A stretch of 64,000 bases of DNA, from contig OW240913.1 in the NCBI GenBank assembly GCA_933207985.1, forward strand, positions 98,801,265 to 98,865,264, given 5' to 3'. The translations under genes were made by a program, and so were the position numbers. This DNA comes from Pelobates cultripes (Eukaryota; Chordata; Amphibia; Anura; Pelobatidae). This document shows positions 10,192 through 23,223 of this stretch, piece by piece (the stretch's first letter is position 1; the number at the start of each line of letters is the position of its first letter). The notes under the pieces are model-generated. The model was not told the DNA's origin, ran no database searches, and worked only from the letters and a program-made list of their open reading frames with translations.

Positions 10192-12285
10192 TTGTCAGCT
10201 GATATTGATTCACAAATGCTGTCCATCCTTTCCCTCTCCTGTCCTTCACTGGCCCTCTCCACATATAATACTACCCTCACCTCTGCCTTGAACGCTGCAG
10301 CACCGCTCCAAACCAGCACCTCGAGGAGGACCCGCCCCCAACCATGGCATACTAAATCAACATGCTATCTGCAAAGATGCTCCCGTTGTGCTGAACGCTC
10401 CTGGAGGAAGTCTCACACCCAGTCAGACTTTCTCCATTATAGATTCATATTGTGTTCATACAGCGCAGCCCTTGCCCTTGCCAAACAGCCCTACTTTTCC
10501 TCTCTCATTAGTTCATGCTCCCGCAATCCGAGGCGTCTCTTTGACACCTTTAATTCTCTTCTTCGCCCTGCTGTGGCCACCCACCAAACTAACCTTACTG
10601 CTGACAACTTTGCATGTTACTTTACTGACAAGATTTAACAGCTAAGGAAAGAATTCTCCCCTCCTTGCCATTCTGTTTCTCAACCACACATAGATCATGC
10701 CTTTCCTAACCTTCAGACATTCTCCCCGGCTACTGACCAAGAGGTGGCTGCTCTTCTCTTTTCCTCTCGCCCCACCACCTGCCCGCTCGATCCTGTCCCA
10801 TCTCACCTTATTAGATCTCTCTCCACTTGTCTCGTGCCTTCCTTAACGCACATCTTCAACTGCACTCTCTCTTCTGGCATTGTCCCTGCTGACCTTAAAC
10901 TTGCCACTGTAGTACCTATACTAAAAAAAACATCCCTCGACCCGCCCACCCCTCTAACTATCGTCACATATCTCTGCTCTCTTTTTCCTCAAATCTTCTG
11001 GAAAGACTTGTCTTTACCCGCGTGTCTCATTTCCTCAATTCCAACTCTCTCCTTGACCCTCTTCAATCTGGTTTCCACCCTCTCCACTCTACTGAGACCG
11101 TGCCTATCAAAGTTACTAACGACCTAATCGCAGCTAAATCCAAAGGCCACTACTCCATACGAATTCTTCTGGACCTCTCTGCTGCCTTTGACACCATTGA
11201 TCATGCTCTCCTTCTTCAAACTCTTCAATCACTTGGTGTCTGTGACTCTGTCCTCTCATGGTTTTCCTCTTATCTCTCCCAACGCTCATTTAGTGTCTCC
11301 TTTTCTAATGATACCTCCTCCCCTCGTCCTGTCTCGGTTGGAGTCCCCCAAAGCTCTGTCCTTGGTCCCCTTCTATTTTCACTTTATACTGCCTCTCTTG
11401 GCAAACGTATTACCTCTTTTAGATTCCACTACCACCTGTACGCTGATGACACCCAGTTATATCTCTCCTCCCCGGACCTCTCCCCTGCTGTCCTGCAATG
11501 TGTCACTGCTTGCCTTTCTTCCATCTCTGACTGGATGTCCTCCCGCTTTCTGAAACTCAATCTCTCAAAAACTGAGCTCCTTGTCTTTCCTCCTCCTAAT
11601 ACTGATCCTCCTCTTTCGCTCTCCCTTCAAGTTTGTGGTACCCACATCAGCCCATCCTTGCAAGCGCGCTGTCTTGGCGTCATACTTGACTCTGGTCTCA
11701 CCTTTGAGCCTCACATCCAGCATGTTGCCAAATCCTGTAGATTCCATCTTAAAAACATAGCCCGCATCCGCCCCTTTCTTGCACCAGATACTACCAAGGA
11801 GCTTGTCCATGCTCTAGTAATTTCCCGCATGGATTACTGTAACCCTCTCCTGATTGGATTGCCCAAAAGCCGTACAGCACCGCTACAGCCAATAATGAAC
11901 GCTGCTGCCAGACTGATTTTCCTCTCTAGTCGGTTCTCTCACACTTCACCCCTCTGCCAGTCCTTACATTGGCATCTTGTATGCTATAGGAGTCAATTCA
12001 AGGAATTAATTCACATCTATAAAGCACTGAACAACTATAGCCCCTCATATCTCCTCACAGATCCATATGTATGTCCCTTCTCGCTCTCTATGCTCTGCTC
12101 ATGACCACCTCGTGACCGTTGTCCGCACCCGTACGGCCAACCCACGCTTGCAATACTTCTTGCGGGCGGCTCCCTTCCTATGGAATAGCCTGCCTACCGC
12201 CATCAGACTCTCCCCTAGTCTTGCATCTTTTAAGAAGTGCCTTAAAATCCATCTCTTTAGGAAAGCTTATGTCCTCCAAGACTAA
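10192..12285 (+). pseudogene. L2 reverse transcriptase (copy 1)
   Basis: The parts in order are [77 protein letters not shown], the catalytic YADD at 11439-11450, [30 protein letters not shown] and the C-terminal FLWNSLPTAIR. Lesions: a TAA at 10636-10638 (the other copy has GAA), a lost C near 10950, a short deletion near 12050 that shifts frame, and VPQSSV where the family has VPQGSV. The catalytic aspartates remain. The enzyme would act by target-primed reverse transcription. Confidence 0.88.
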
Positions 12286-12541
12286 CCTCTACCTCACATA
12301 CCTGTCTCTTGCTCTCTCCTAAAGGGCAGCCCACCTTATTTGACTGCAAATTCCTGTCCTAATGTGTTTTACACCCCACTTCCTATAGAATGTAAGCTTG
12401 ATTGAGCAGGGTCCTCTTCAACCTATTGTTCCCGTAAATTTTTTGTAATTGTCCTATTTATAGTTAAATCCCCCTCTCATAATATTGTAAAGCGCTATGG
12501 AATCTGTTGGCGCTATATAAATGGCAATAATAATAATAATA

Positions 12542-15049
12542 AAATTTACAGGATTTTGGACTAAAGACCAGGATGGACCAACAAGAGTCTAGACCCCCAA
12601 AATTAATCACTGTAGAAATTGTATTAGAGGCAGAGAGCAGGATATGAGGTAATATCCTTACCCTCTCACATATCCATGATGAAGACATGGAAATCAGACT
12701 ACTGGATATACAGCTTGATAGATGGCCCTCTTATTGGTTGGAATGTTCACCTGAATGCCTCTCTTCCTTATGTAATATAATATACATAATACTTAAGCAT
12801 GCATTGGGGGAAAATTGGTATTAGCTACCATAGCTTCACAGTTATGGGTCATGTATTTTCTCTCTTTCTTCTTCTCTTGGTCTTATCTCTTTACTCTTTT
12901 CTTCTGCGCCCAGCTCTCTCTCCACCAAGTCCTCCTCATGAAAAAATGCTAAACAAAATGTTGATATTCTCTGATAAATTCTAGTTGTTGTTTGGTAGCA
13001 TTTAATTATAAAATTAAACAATATTACAATGAAAAGTAGATCTTCCTTAAGTTGTGAGGTTGTGAGTGTTAACACCATATGGCAGTGCCACTTCTTGTAT
13101 TTTACAAAAAATTTTACTAAAATTCTATGCCAATTACTATCAAAATTATAACTTCACCTACTTGTTAATATGTAAACTCAACTCTAGAATAATTAGGTAA
13201 TGCTCACTTTTGACACAAGTATATGATAAGGCAAATGTTATTAATTGATTGTGTTTCCCCATGCCAATTACCAACATTTACATATACTGCAGTATATGTT
13301 TAGTGATGTGGTGAGTGAGTTAATAATAAACAAATCTCAATTAAATATTTTTATTATGAACCAGTACAATATTATTTATTATGAATAACTTTGCAGATTT
13401 TATAGTCAAGATACCTGTAAGTCTACTTTCTATATACAACTATAAGCAAGGTCAGTGTGAAGATCTCTGCAGGAAAGATTTCATGCCACTGGGTGTACAG
13501 ATTACACAAGGTCATCCCGTAAGATTAGAGGAAGGAGATTTCAATTTCAACACACAAAAAAGGATTTTCTAAGTAAGAGTAAAGAAGAGTAAAGATGCTG
13601 AATTTGCGACTGGCAGAGGTTTTGTTGGCAGATAAGTAGATATAAAGGGGTTTCGGCCTTAATCCATGATGATGAGTCTACGATCTAATGGACTAATTCT
13701 TCTTTCTGACTTCAAATGTAATCTAAAGTATCAGAATTCCTTCTGCCAATTTTAGCTGGAATAACTTAATTAAACTTGAACTAGTATTATCTAACATAGT
13801 AGTGATGTTTTAATCTGTCACATTACTTACAACATGCTTTATGTTAAACAGTAATTTGTGGTAAGCTAAGCTCATTCTTCACCCCAAAACCAGAACACCA
13901 GCTGGCTCAAGAGGCCACCTGTCCTGTGGTCATATTATAATAATAAAATAAATATTAAATGTAATATGCAAGCATGAGAGATATAGAATATTTTTTTGTA
14001 TGACAACTTAGAAAGTGCTCTGATCTGAAATCATACAAAAGAATAAATAACAATATTAACTGACTATAATACCTTTTTATGTAACATATAGAAGTGCACT
14101 AATATGAAAACATATTAAAGGTATATAAGGAAAAATGCATATGTGTTTAAATAATGTTAACAGCTAAATAATAAAGAAAGCATTCCTGAACTGTTTATTA
14201 AGATTGGAATAAGCATAATTAAGTACATCAAAACGGAAACATCCAGTCATATAGATTACCACTAAAGCAATGATTGCGTTTATTCTAAATTAATCTTAAG
14301 ATTTAATTAGTCAATCTATCTAAATTACCTAAATAGTTGCTCAACTGTGTCCTCTTCCAGGTCAAAGATCACAGACCACCCATACAGGCATAAAAAAAAA
14401 AAAAAAAAACTGATCTGTGGTAGATCAGCTCAATGCTGTTAAACAGCATGAAAATTAGTTATAAAACTGCATCTCGACCCATATTTTTCTTTATCACTGG
14501 ATCAGCAAGATTGGGAGAATTATAATTCATTTTGAGTGAGTGAAAGCTGAGAGAGTAGAACTGGTTGTTGAAGCAATATTGTGTGGACTGCTATAAAGAT
14601 AGAAGCTGCCCTGGAAGGTTACTTTCAAGGGATCTCTTAAAAGATTGAAGGCCAGAAGAACATCTTACAGATCAAGGTAGAATATTGCACTGGAATGGTG
14701 TTGACCTTGACAAGTCCTGTAGGTGAATTAACAAATGTAATTGTGAACAGAGGACAAGTGAAAATCACTAGTAAGGAGAGAATAGGACATGTTTGTAATC
14801 TAACAATTGTGTAATCTAAAATTTGGTATGTGCAAATACTTGTTTTAAGCAATTTATTCAATTAACATTCTAGGTCACCAACGACAGAATCAAATCATTT
14901 TACCTGTGATATTACTTTATTATGGTTTTTTTTCCCTTTATCCATTAAAAAGAATGTTATTTGGACTAATCATTTACAACTAGTTTTAGCAGAGGTCCAT
15001 CTAAAATGTAGTTATGTTGATTGTTTATTAAGACAAAAAGATAACTCAT
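12542..15049. other. Unassigned AT-rich stretch
   Basis: No gene or transposon recognised. Contains an A-run near 14392-14410 and chance frames such as 12799-12984, 13381-13572 and 14637-14861 (minus) without motifs. Confidence 0.5.
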
Positions 15050-15163
15050 CACAACACATGCATAAAGTCGACCCTGTACCTGGCATATAAGACGACCCCC
15101 GACTTTGGAGAAGATTTTCCAGGGTTAAAAAGTCATCTTAAACGCCAGAAAAATACAGTAATT
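15050..15163. mobile_element. Fragment of a MITE-like DNA element
   Basis: Contains ATAAGACGACCCCCGACTTT, GAAGATTTTCCAGGGTTAAA, AAGTCATCTTA and a final AAAATACAGTA. I recognise this 'TACTGTATTTTT...AAGACGAC' type of short terminal sequence as a dispersed vertebrate DNA-transposon end, but cannot assign a superfamily. No second terminus is evident. Confidence 0.4.
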
Positions 15164-15197
15164 ATAATAATATTAATATAGTAGTTAAAACCAACAT

Positions 15198-15470
15198 TTA
15201 AACAGACACTATAGGCAGCCAGACCACTTCCTCCGTATGAAGTAGTCAAGGTGCCATATCCCAGTAGTTTAACCCTGCAACTAAGAACATTGTCATTTTC
15301 CAGGAACAGCAATGCTTTCATTGCAGGGTTAACATGGCTTTATGGCTGCCACTAGACAAGCTACCACTCCAATATCTGAGTTAAACTTTGCTATTTTAAT
15401 CAGATGGCAGAAAATAAAGCATTTTATTGGCACACTAGCCTCCCAATGTTTCTCTGTGGGGATCATCTAC
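15198..15470. mobile_element. T2-like MITE fragment
   Basis: Starts with TTAA at 15198-15201 and GACACTATAGGC, followed by CCAGACCACTTC, the hallmark of the TTAA-flanked elements at 39479, 41541 and 46751. A TTAACCCTGCAACTAAG stretch and its inverted CTTTCATTGCAGGGTTAA follow. No right TTAA end is visible before the hAT-type MITE at 15473, so the copy looks truncated. Confidence 0.5.
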
Positions 15471-15472
15471 AC

Positions 15473-15610
15473 CAGGGGTGTCCAAAAGGTAGATCCTCAG
15501 ATGATGTAGAACTACAACTTCTATGATGCTTTGAATGCCTTTAGAATGACAAAGCATCATGAAAGCTCTAGTTTTAAAACATCTGTGGATCTACATTTTG
15601 AGCACCCATG
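15473..15610. mobile_element. hAT-type MITE, 138 bp, with 8-bp target duplication
   Basis: Starts CAGGGGTGTCCAAAAGGTAG and ends with the inverse (reverse complement CATGGGTGCTCAAAATGTAG). The flanks are ATCTACAC (15465-15472) and ATCAACAC (15611-15618): an 8-bp duplication with one mismatch, as expected for hAT. The interior is a long imperfect palindrome (GATGCTTTGA against CAAAGCATCA). No coding capacity. Confidence 0.75.
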
Positions 15611-15618
15611 ATCAACAC

Positions 15619-16079
15619 TGATGATCTCAGCCAAAGAGGCAGAGTGTGATCATGGAGGCTTTCGTAGCAATGGCAGAATGGCAAGTCATACTCACCCTTC
15701 ACCCTCACATAGTGAGGGGGGACACCATGATAGGGAGCAGCACACTATAGCCTTGGGAATACATGTCTGTAGTGCTTCTGGTGATTATAGTATACATTTA
15801 ATGTGAGGTAAATTAGAGATTAGTGCCACTAATATATTAGATTGCTTATTTACCACCAGATGAGGACAAGAGGATGAAGATGGGCTCAGTCTGTCTCCAC
15901 AGGTCTGGTGTAGAAGAGGCTCTCTGGAGACTGTTTGTAACAATGCTCACAACAATTAACAAACAGGAAGCAGCTCCATTTTTTACACAGCTCAAGGTCT
16001 GGGCCACCAGGGCTTGACCGTGAGTATGCCTACAAGGCTCACCGATAAACCCACCTACATGGCCCACCCATGAGTTCTC
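15619..16079. other. Unassigned stretch
   Basis: No gene or repeat family recognised between the hAT-type MITE and the TG-rich minisatellite. Confidence 0.5.
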
Positions 16080-16440
16080 TCACAGGGAATGGAGTGTATG
16101 TGTGTAGGGAATGTGTTACGTGTTACTGTAGAGAATGTAGTGTGTGTTCTTATGGAATATAGTGTATAGGATACCAATTTGTGTAAGGGATGTAGTGTTA
16201 GTATAGGGGATGCAGTGTATGTTTGTGTGTAAGGAATGCATTGTATGTGTCTGGGTGTGTGTAAGGGATGCAAGGTGTGTTTCTGTGTATGTAATTGAAT
16301 GCAGTGTGTTTCTGTTAGAGGTGCATTGAGTGTGTAAGAGATGCATTGTGTTTCTGTGTGTAAGAGAATCAGTAAGGGATGCATTGTATGTTTCAGTGTG
16401 TCTGTGTGTGAGTAGGGATACATTGTGTATGTGTGTAGTG
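16080..16440. repeat. TG-rich minisatellite
   Basis: About a dozen degenerate units of roughly 25-35 bp with the core GTGTGTAAGGGATGCA (variants GGAATGTAGTG, GGGATGCATTG). The minus-strand frames over it (HTET-, LHPL-rich) are low-complexity shadows. Confidence 0.85.
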
Positions 16441-16494
16441 TAAAAGAGAGGGTTTGTGGGGTAGGATAGGGACTGAGAGGGGAGCAGCTATTTT

Positions 16495-16770
16495 TTTATA
16501 GTGCTCTCCCCTCCTGTCAATTAGTGGTCTCCCTTTCCCTCCTATCCCTCAGTGTTCTCCCTCCCGTCCCTTAGTGCTCTCCATTGGCCCCCTGTCCCTC
16601 TGCAGTCACCCCTTGGTGGTCCTCTCACTCCACCTTCTCCCCCTTAGTGGTTCTCCCTCCCTCCCTAGTGGTACTCCCTCTCCCAAACCCCTTATTGGTC
16701 CTTTCCCTCACCTTAGTGGTCTTTCTACTCTTCCCACCCTCAGTGGTACCTTCTTCCTGTCATACCTCCT
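16495..16770. repeat. Pyrimidine-rich minisatellite, left part
   Basis: Irregular units of about 20-35 bp containing TTAGTGGT(C/T)CTCCCTCCC. The plus-strand frames across it are low-complexity. Confidence 0.85.
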
Positions 16771-17214
16771 TGCAGCCCACGCCGATCCGGTACCGCCGTC
16801 CCTCCTGTTCTGCCGGATTGTGCGGACCTACGGCCGGCGTCGCGTGCGTGCGCGTGCTTTTTCCGACAGGGGTGCGCGCGGCTTGTCCCAAAATACTTAA
16901 AAGGATAGTACTTGCTCTCTATTTATATACTACCCTATTCTATCCCTAACCTATCAGATCTCACCTATCCCTATTTATACCTCCTTCTTACATCACTTCC
17001 TTGCTCTGTCGTTTCTTTTAGCCCGAGAGTGCGCTCTGTTAACTTGTGTTTCTTTGGTATCTGACTTCGGCTTGTCTTCTGGTTATCCTTATCTCTGGCT
17101 CCCTTGACTTTGTTTATCGCTTACTATTCCTTCTCTAACCCTGACTTTGGCTCGTCTGACATTCCTATATTGTATTTATCCTCATGTTAAGTCCTGGCAT
17201 TTTAAAGGACCGGT
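16771..17214. other. Insertion-like block inside the pyrimidine minisatellite
   Basis: A GC-rich start (GCCGATCCGGTACCGCC, several CpG) is followed by sequence with repeated TGACTTCGGCTTGTCT / TGACTTTGGCTCGTCTGA motifs. It splits the minisatellite in two. It may be a retroelement terminal region, but I cannot assign it. TATA-like and A-rich motifs are not decisive. Confidence 0.3.
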
Positions 17215-17690
17215 AATTAATGGTCCTCCCTTTCCCAAACCCCTTAGTGAACCTTCCCCTCCTCCCCCCACCCCTTAAGTGGTACTCTCCCCCCCTCAGT
17301 GGTCCTTACCCTCTCCCCCCCCTTAGTGGTCCTTACCCTCTTCCTTAGTGCTCCTTACCCCTTTGGTGGTCCTTCCACTCCCCCCTTAGTGATCCTCCCT
17401 CTTCTAAACCCCTCAGTGGACCTTACCCTCCTCCCCCCATCCCCTTAGTGGTCCTCTCCCTCCACTCTGTGGTCCTTACCCTCCTCCCCTCTCCTTAGTT
17501 GTCCTCCTCCCCTCCCTTTGGTAGTCTTTCCCCTCTTCCCCCTTTAGTGATCCTTACCCTCTTCCCCTTATTATTGGTCCTCCCTCTCCCAAACCCCTTA
17601 GTGGACCTTCCCCTCCTCCCACCCAACCCCCTTAATGGACATTCCCCCCCTCCCTCAGTGGTCTTACCCTTTTCTCTTCCCTCTTCTTTT
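17215..17690. repeat. Pyrimidine-rich minisatellite, right part
   Basis: At least fifteen degenerate units built on CCCTTAGTGGTCCTTACCCT with strong strand asymmetry (almost no purine except in the AGTGG core). Confidence 0.9.
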
Positions 17691-17739
17691 GTTCCTCCTA
17701 CCTATGTAGTGTGGCCGGGTGGCGCGGACCGCAGTACAG

Positions 17740-19960
17740 GAACATATAGATATCCTTGACCTGGGCTTATATCATTTATTTTTGTCCTGTTTTTCAGGTT
17801 CTCAGTTACATATTCAAATGAAATGGGGACATTACAAAGCACTCTATTCAAGATTTAAATAATCATTATTCTATGATATCTGTAACTATATCAAGAATTT
17901 CAGCATTACATAACACAAATCACTAATACATATTTTGAGTAGATTAGTCAAGTTTGGGTTGAGATCCTTAATCATCCACTCAAAATGATAAATAAAATGC
18001 CAGGCTTTCAATTTTGCAGACAATGCATGACATGTGAAATTTCTTCTTTGTATATTTCATTGATTTCTCGTGCAAATAAGGTGGATTACACAAAAAAAAA
18101 AAAAAAGTATACATGATCTCAACTGAATTGTTTCAGTAGCAAAAAAGCATGTCAAGATTGAGTAAAGCTAGCTTAATAAAACCTCCAATATGTAGAAGCT
18201 ATAGACAATTTACCAGCCTAGTCAATTATTTGACAAGTGTGACCAGCAAATGTACCATGAATTAAAATGTCCATTCCCACTGCCCCCTAAACTATACAGC
18301 TATGCTTTTGATTATTTCTTTGCAAGAAAGCCAACTGTGCCTAGCAAGTGTGCGATTAGTGCAGTGTGCAGAGTAAAATTCCAGAACAACAAGATATATT
18401 AAAGTATGTGGCTGTTACCTAGGAGATAATGATTAACTTTCATTATCAAGACATTCATTATCAGTAAAATATTATCCACTCCCTGTTTTAGGCCAGTTAA
18501 CTAGTTAAGAGTAGAGAAACAATAATTTTGCCTCACTCAATTTTCAACTATGCCTCCCTTAAAGTGACTATTTTGAAGCGTTTTAATTTTGAAATGAAAT
18601 AATTTTGCTGCTCTATTTCTCCTTGTTTTTATTTTTGCTAAAATTATGTTTATTGTTATTTTTTTAGTAATACATAAGAAAAATGCAAATTACTTTTTCT
18701 TATGAAACAAGCTAATACTGGAAAACAGTAGGTGTAAAGGCGCTTCAGATAACACACAGTGGGTTAAACATACAATTAAGATGTTTTCCCTTACACCTTA
18801 AGACATAAATAAATAAAAGCACATAGAGGCAAAACCACTATAAAATGCACAGCACCCTGTGTTGGAGTAGAAGGATAAAAATAATAACTTATACTTAACA
18901 GTATCAGGCAATGTGCACTTGTACAGGAATACTGTTTCTAAAAGGAAATAGATAAAACATACATAGTGTGTACAATACAATGTACAATGGGTGTGTATAT
19001 GGTTTCACTCACAAGTATGGAGCCATGCCAGGCTCTATGTAAATAGCTTCAGGGTGCCAGTACTGGGTTCGGTAGGTGTCAACAAGCAAGACAGGCAGAT
19101 GAAATGCAAAAATTAGTTTATTGGAAAATTAAAAGTTGGACATATAAAAAGCAGTGTGTAATACACAAATATATATACACTACCGCACAATGTTCTTGTA
19201 ATATAACAAAAAAAATTGCAACCCAAAGAATATGTTGATTTGTATTGGATCAAGAAACTCATTTTCTGTCAGATTGAGTTCTTACCAGGTACCCTGTGGT
19301 ACCCTATGGTAGAGTAGGGCTTTTGTCATACACTGGAGAATAATGTCATAGAGGAATATAAAACAGAAGACCTGGGGGCTCACATACATCATTGCGATAA
19401 AATATATACTTTGCACTTTACTTTATATGTACTGTATTAATGACTGTACATATTTGAAAATGTCAATAAAAATTATTTTATATTAAAAATAAATAAATAT
19501 GAATATATTGTCAGTTCAAGCATATTCTGCTGGCTAGTAAAAAAAAAAAAAAAAAGCATCACCGAGTGTTGCAATGTTTATTTTCCCATTTTGTGAAACA
19601 TGGTTGTTATGGACATGAAAAATTACCAACATTTAACACATAACTCCCTAAATTATTAGCCCATAAGTTTTACCATTTAACAGAAATTCCCTGCATAAAT
19701 GTCAGTTTGCAGCACTGAAATGGTTAATATTTTCCTTTCCTTTGCTGAAAGGATACAGATAAAAACACACAGATGGGTCAGCGCTAAATAACCAAAAATA
19801 GTAAAAACAAAAGCAACCTTTTCAAAATTTAAAATAATGTTGCACAAGAAAAAGGAACATGACTGCACCACATCAAAATTACAGCAATGAGAGGTAATAT
19901 TTGTTACTATTTTACTCTCTTTTGAGCATCTGGATATCTCTAACACTGTGGATGCCCCTC
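17740..19960. other. Unassigned AT-rich stretch
   Basis: No gene recognised. Contains A-runs near 18090-18106 and 19538-19555, and an AATAAAAATTATTTT stretch near 19465 that could be an old processed or LINE tail. Confidence 0.45.
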
Positions 19961-19962
19961 AT

Positions 19963-20039
19963 CATATCCTATAAAGCGGGGATTGTACCACTGTATGCTA
20001 TACACACTAGAGCTGGCCATAACTCTTTTACATGTGAGT
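19963..20039 (+). other. Penelope-associated hairpin motif, copy A
   Basis: CATATCCTATAAAGCGGGGA, TTGTACCACTGTATGC, a weak hairpin AGAGCTGG...AACTCT, then CATGTGAGTG. The same order recurs at 21978, 24120 and 24298 around the Penelope-like element. Confidence 0.6.
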
Positions 20040-21960
20040 GTAACATCGCTACCTTGAATATACCCTGGAGTTTTGATATATTGATATATTTGCCTTGTCT
20101 TCTTTTTTATTCACATACGGATACCTAAGAGATTTGAACTACCATGTCCCCCAAGTACAAAGAATACATGTTTGTAAAGCACCTACAATTGCTCTTACCT
20201 CTTAACAAGAGGCATCTTTGTATGTTAGAACTTTCATTGTTGAGATGATACCTTTATTACAGTTTGTTTGATTATGTGTTATCTCTATTACCTCTCCTTA
20301 CCGTAATTTTGATGTGACACAGCCCTTTTTTTTTATTGTGCAACATAGCTGAAAAGAGCATGGCTTTAACGAACCAATTTACCAAATTCAGAGTCAGGAG
20401 GTAGGTTGATGGTCAAGTAATAGGCTGGAAGGAGGGACATATTACTATGCTTATTGTGGAAGCTGTTTTGTAGAGGTTCTTGGAGTGCTTTGGGGAAGGC
20501 CACATTTAGCAGTTAGAGGGCACAGATGCCTTAACAGGCCTTGGCAGCCTTATACATTGTTTTCAAGCTGCAAGTGTGAGATCTCGGCCCATATTTTTTA
20601 TCCCGGGACATGAAGGTTTAACTACTCAGAACAGCAAAGCTCATCTTCATTTCATCTAAGTTCCTGGGATGTTAAGTACAAAACTGTATACTTTCTTCAT
20701 ATTTGTTTATACTTGTGTTTAGATTAAATTGCTTGGATAGCCTTTGACATGGTTTAACTGTGAACATGGGAAATATATGACTAGTACTGCAAAAAATTAT
20801 TGTCTAGTTAGTATTACAAGTATTTAGCTAGAATATGTTTATTAATATTTGTTATATTTTCTTTAACATATTTTTTATTAAACATCATCTTTTGCTGTAC
20901 GTCTGTACTTTGGGTGATTGTCATGTGGGGGTTAACTGTTGGGCTATATCTCTGCCAAAATACATTATGCAGCTAATAATCTAAATTACAGTTGCACAAA
21001 ATTAAAGGGTTGGTTTTGAATGTTTGCAAATATATATGGCTTCCAGTAACTCTGGTGATGTCTATTGTTAGTCTAACTAGGTTACACCAGGGCACAAGGC
21101 TGGTGAACATCTTGATCCTCTTTGGACTATATGGTTGGCAGTCATCTTAGTGCTCCTGAAAGTTTAACATAGCACTTATTGTAAAAACCTTTAAATTGCG
21201 CAAACTAATTCATCCAGAACCACAACAATGGTAATTTTGAATGTTTAATTATTTGCCATTGCCCCTAAATGACTTCTTTCTTCTGAACTATTTGATGTCC
21301 TTTTTTACATAACTATTTAACACATCTTCACAGTGCCTACACTTTATTTATGGGTGACACAAAATGTGGTCAAGTGGAAAGATCAACAACCAATATATTA
21401 TTTTAACTATGATTAACAGACCATATAGGTTGCACACAACTTACTACTTAGTGAATGACAGGTGTGTTGCAGAAGTGGTAGACTTGAAGATGTGTTTTGT
21501 TACAAGTTGCAATTCGTCCATATTTGGGTTGATCGTGAGATTGTCCAAATTCACGATTTCCAAACCAGCATATAAACTTATCCCAAAAATTACTTCCATT
21601 CCAGATGCCAGAAAAAGTGAACATGGGATGGAGAACAAATGTTTTTTTTTTTTATTTTGTTTGGTTTTGGTGGGAGCAACTAAACAAGCAGCTTAGTGTG
21701 CCATGATGGACAAGATGTCTGCATCCCCTGTCCATTAAGATATGGAAACACTTGAGATGAGTTATGGTTGGGGGGCAGCCACTAAATGTCGATTTTATTA
21801 ACAAGTGACAACTAACCAATAAAGGGGAAAAGGAGGAGCAGTAAAACATCTATACTACCAGGATTCTTCTAGACACTTTGACTGCAGCTATTGAGGGAGA
21901 CAGATAGCCTGTGTCTTTGATCCTAGTGTGAGACTGGGTTTAGGTTATTGTTGTGCTGTG
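20040..21960. other. Unassigned stretch
   Basis: No gene recognised; the 110-residue frame at 21364-21696 has no motif and no support. A GATCCTAGTGTGAGACT segment near 21920 recurs in the tandem repeat at 24932-25345. Confidence 0.45.
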
Positions 21961-21977
21961 ATATTTACACCTATTTA

Positions 21978-22023
21978 CATATCCTATAAGTGGGGATTGT
22001 ACTGCTGTATGTCATGTGAGTAG
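21978..22023 (+). other. Penelope-associated motif, copy B (hairpin deleted)
   Basis: ATCCTATAAGTGGGGATTGT then ACTGCTGTATG and CATGTGAGTAG. The 30-odd bases holding the hairpin in the other copies are missing. Confidence 0.55.
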
Positions 22024-22214
22024 GGCCACAGATTCTGAAGTTGAAAATGAAGAAAAAATTTTAGAAATCTGAACACACACAAATCCACTTGCCCAAACTC
22101 TATACCCATCAAGAGCAAAAAAAGAGGAGCCTAAGTATAGAGGAGGGAGAGGTGGAAGAAGACTTAACAAGAGAAAGGTTAGAGTGGCACTAACCAACTC
22201 AAAAAAAAAAGAAC

Positions 22215-23220
22215 ATGCTATTTTTTAATCTGTCACAACAAAATTTAACTTCCACCCAAATCTCAGTTTTAAGTAAAGGTCTTAAATTTGCCCCTACAAA
22301 CCCTTTTAACCCATTTCGAATCTTTTTAGATATTAACAAATTTGTAAGGAAAGCTACACTACAGAGATTTTTTATAAATAAATATTTTGCAAAAGACACT
22401 TTACAAAATGATAAATATACCTCCACAGTAGCCATTCCCACTACCCCAACTGAACCTCCAGTAGTAAAAACTAATTTAAAGAAGAATTCTAATTTTTATC
22501 CGTCTAGTTTTAAATCCGGCCCCATAGAGGTATTTAAAAAATTGGTGTTAAAATACCTCAATAAAATTTTAAAAATATAGATACCAACACCATAACTTAT
22601 CCTCTTATGAACAAATAACTCTCAAAGAACTACAAAAAGACGAATCCATTATTATAAAACCAGCAGATAAAGGGGGTGGTTTAGTTATACTCCCAAAAAC
22701 TTTGTACATAAATGAAGCATTAAGACAATTAAATGATCACACAGTCTATGAGAAACTAGCTTCAGACCCCACCTCTTCTATTCCAAATAAACTCAAATAA
22801 TTTTTAAGGTCTTGAATCTAATATTCTTACTAAAAAAGAGTTTGACTATTGAAAGATAAAAATCCCTGTCATTTACTTTTTTACCTAAGATACATTAAAA
22901 CTAAGATAGCCCCCCAGGTAGACCTATTGTCTCCAGGATATACTCCATATTGTCCAATCTATCAGAATATATAGATATATATATTTTATAACAGCCATCA
23001 GTTAAAATTATGAAATCTTATCTTAACTTTATTACTTTTCTCAGTTTTTAAAATAATTTTAAGTGGTATCCTGATATAACATTTTAGTTACCTGCGACGT
23101 ACAATCACTATACACTATCATCCCCCATCAAAAAGGCTGTGAAGCAGTTTATAATATTTTGAAAAAAAGCTAAATCTATCCCAGGAGACCAGATTGATTT
23201 TATTATACAAGGGATCAATT
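22215..23220 (+). pseudogene. Penelope-like reverse transcriptase
   Basis: The open frame 22215-22580 begins FNLSQQNLTSTQISVLSKGL and continues KFAPTNPFNPFRIFLDINKF, matching the N-terminal domain of Penelope-like RTs. Further pieces in shifting frames read KELQKDESIIIKPADKGGG, LNDHTVYEKLASDP, APPGRPIVSRIYS, LSEYID and DVQSLYTIIPH. The last holds the first catalytic aspartate (usually LDVxSLYTNIP). The downstream YxDD block was not found and would lie at or beyond the interruption at 23224. Multiple stops and frameshifts; inactive. Confidence 0.8.
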
Positions 23221-23223
23221 TAA

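Larger units (their letters stand above)
9366..12541 (+). mobile_element. L2-clade LINE, near full length (copy 1)
   Basis: Contains an apurinic-type endonuclease region, a reverse transcriptase with YADD, a C-terminal WNSLP motif, a short 3' UTR and the diagnostic L2 tail: GTAAAGCGCTATGG, then GCGCTATATAAATGGC and a run of AAT units ending at 12541. Its last 2.17 kb is closely matched by the copy at 51033-53199. The left boundary is approximate. Several frameshifts and a nonsense codon make it inactive. Confidence 0.88.

Noticed and set aside
11565..11810. 81-residue minus-strand frame, repeated almost identically at 52224-52469
   Set aside because: Conserved between the two L2 copies only because it is antisense to their RT coding region.
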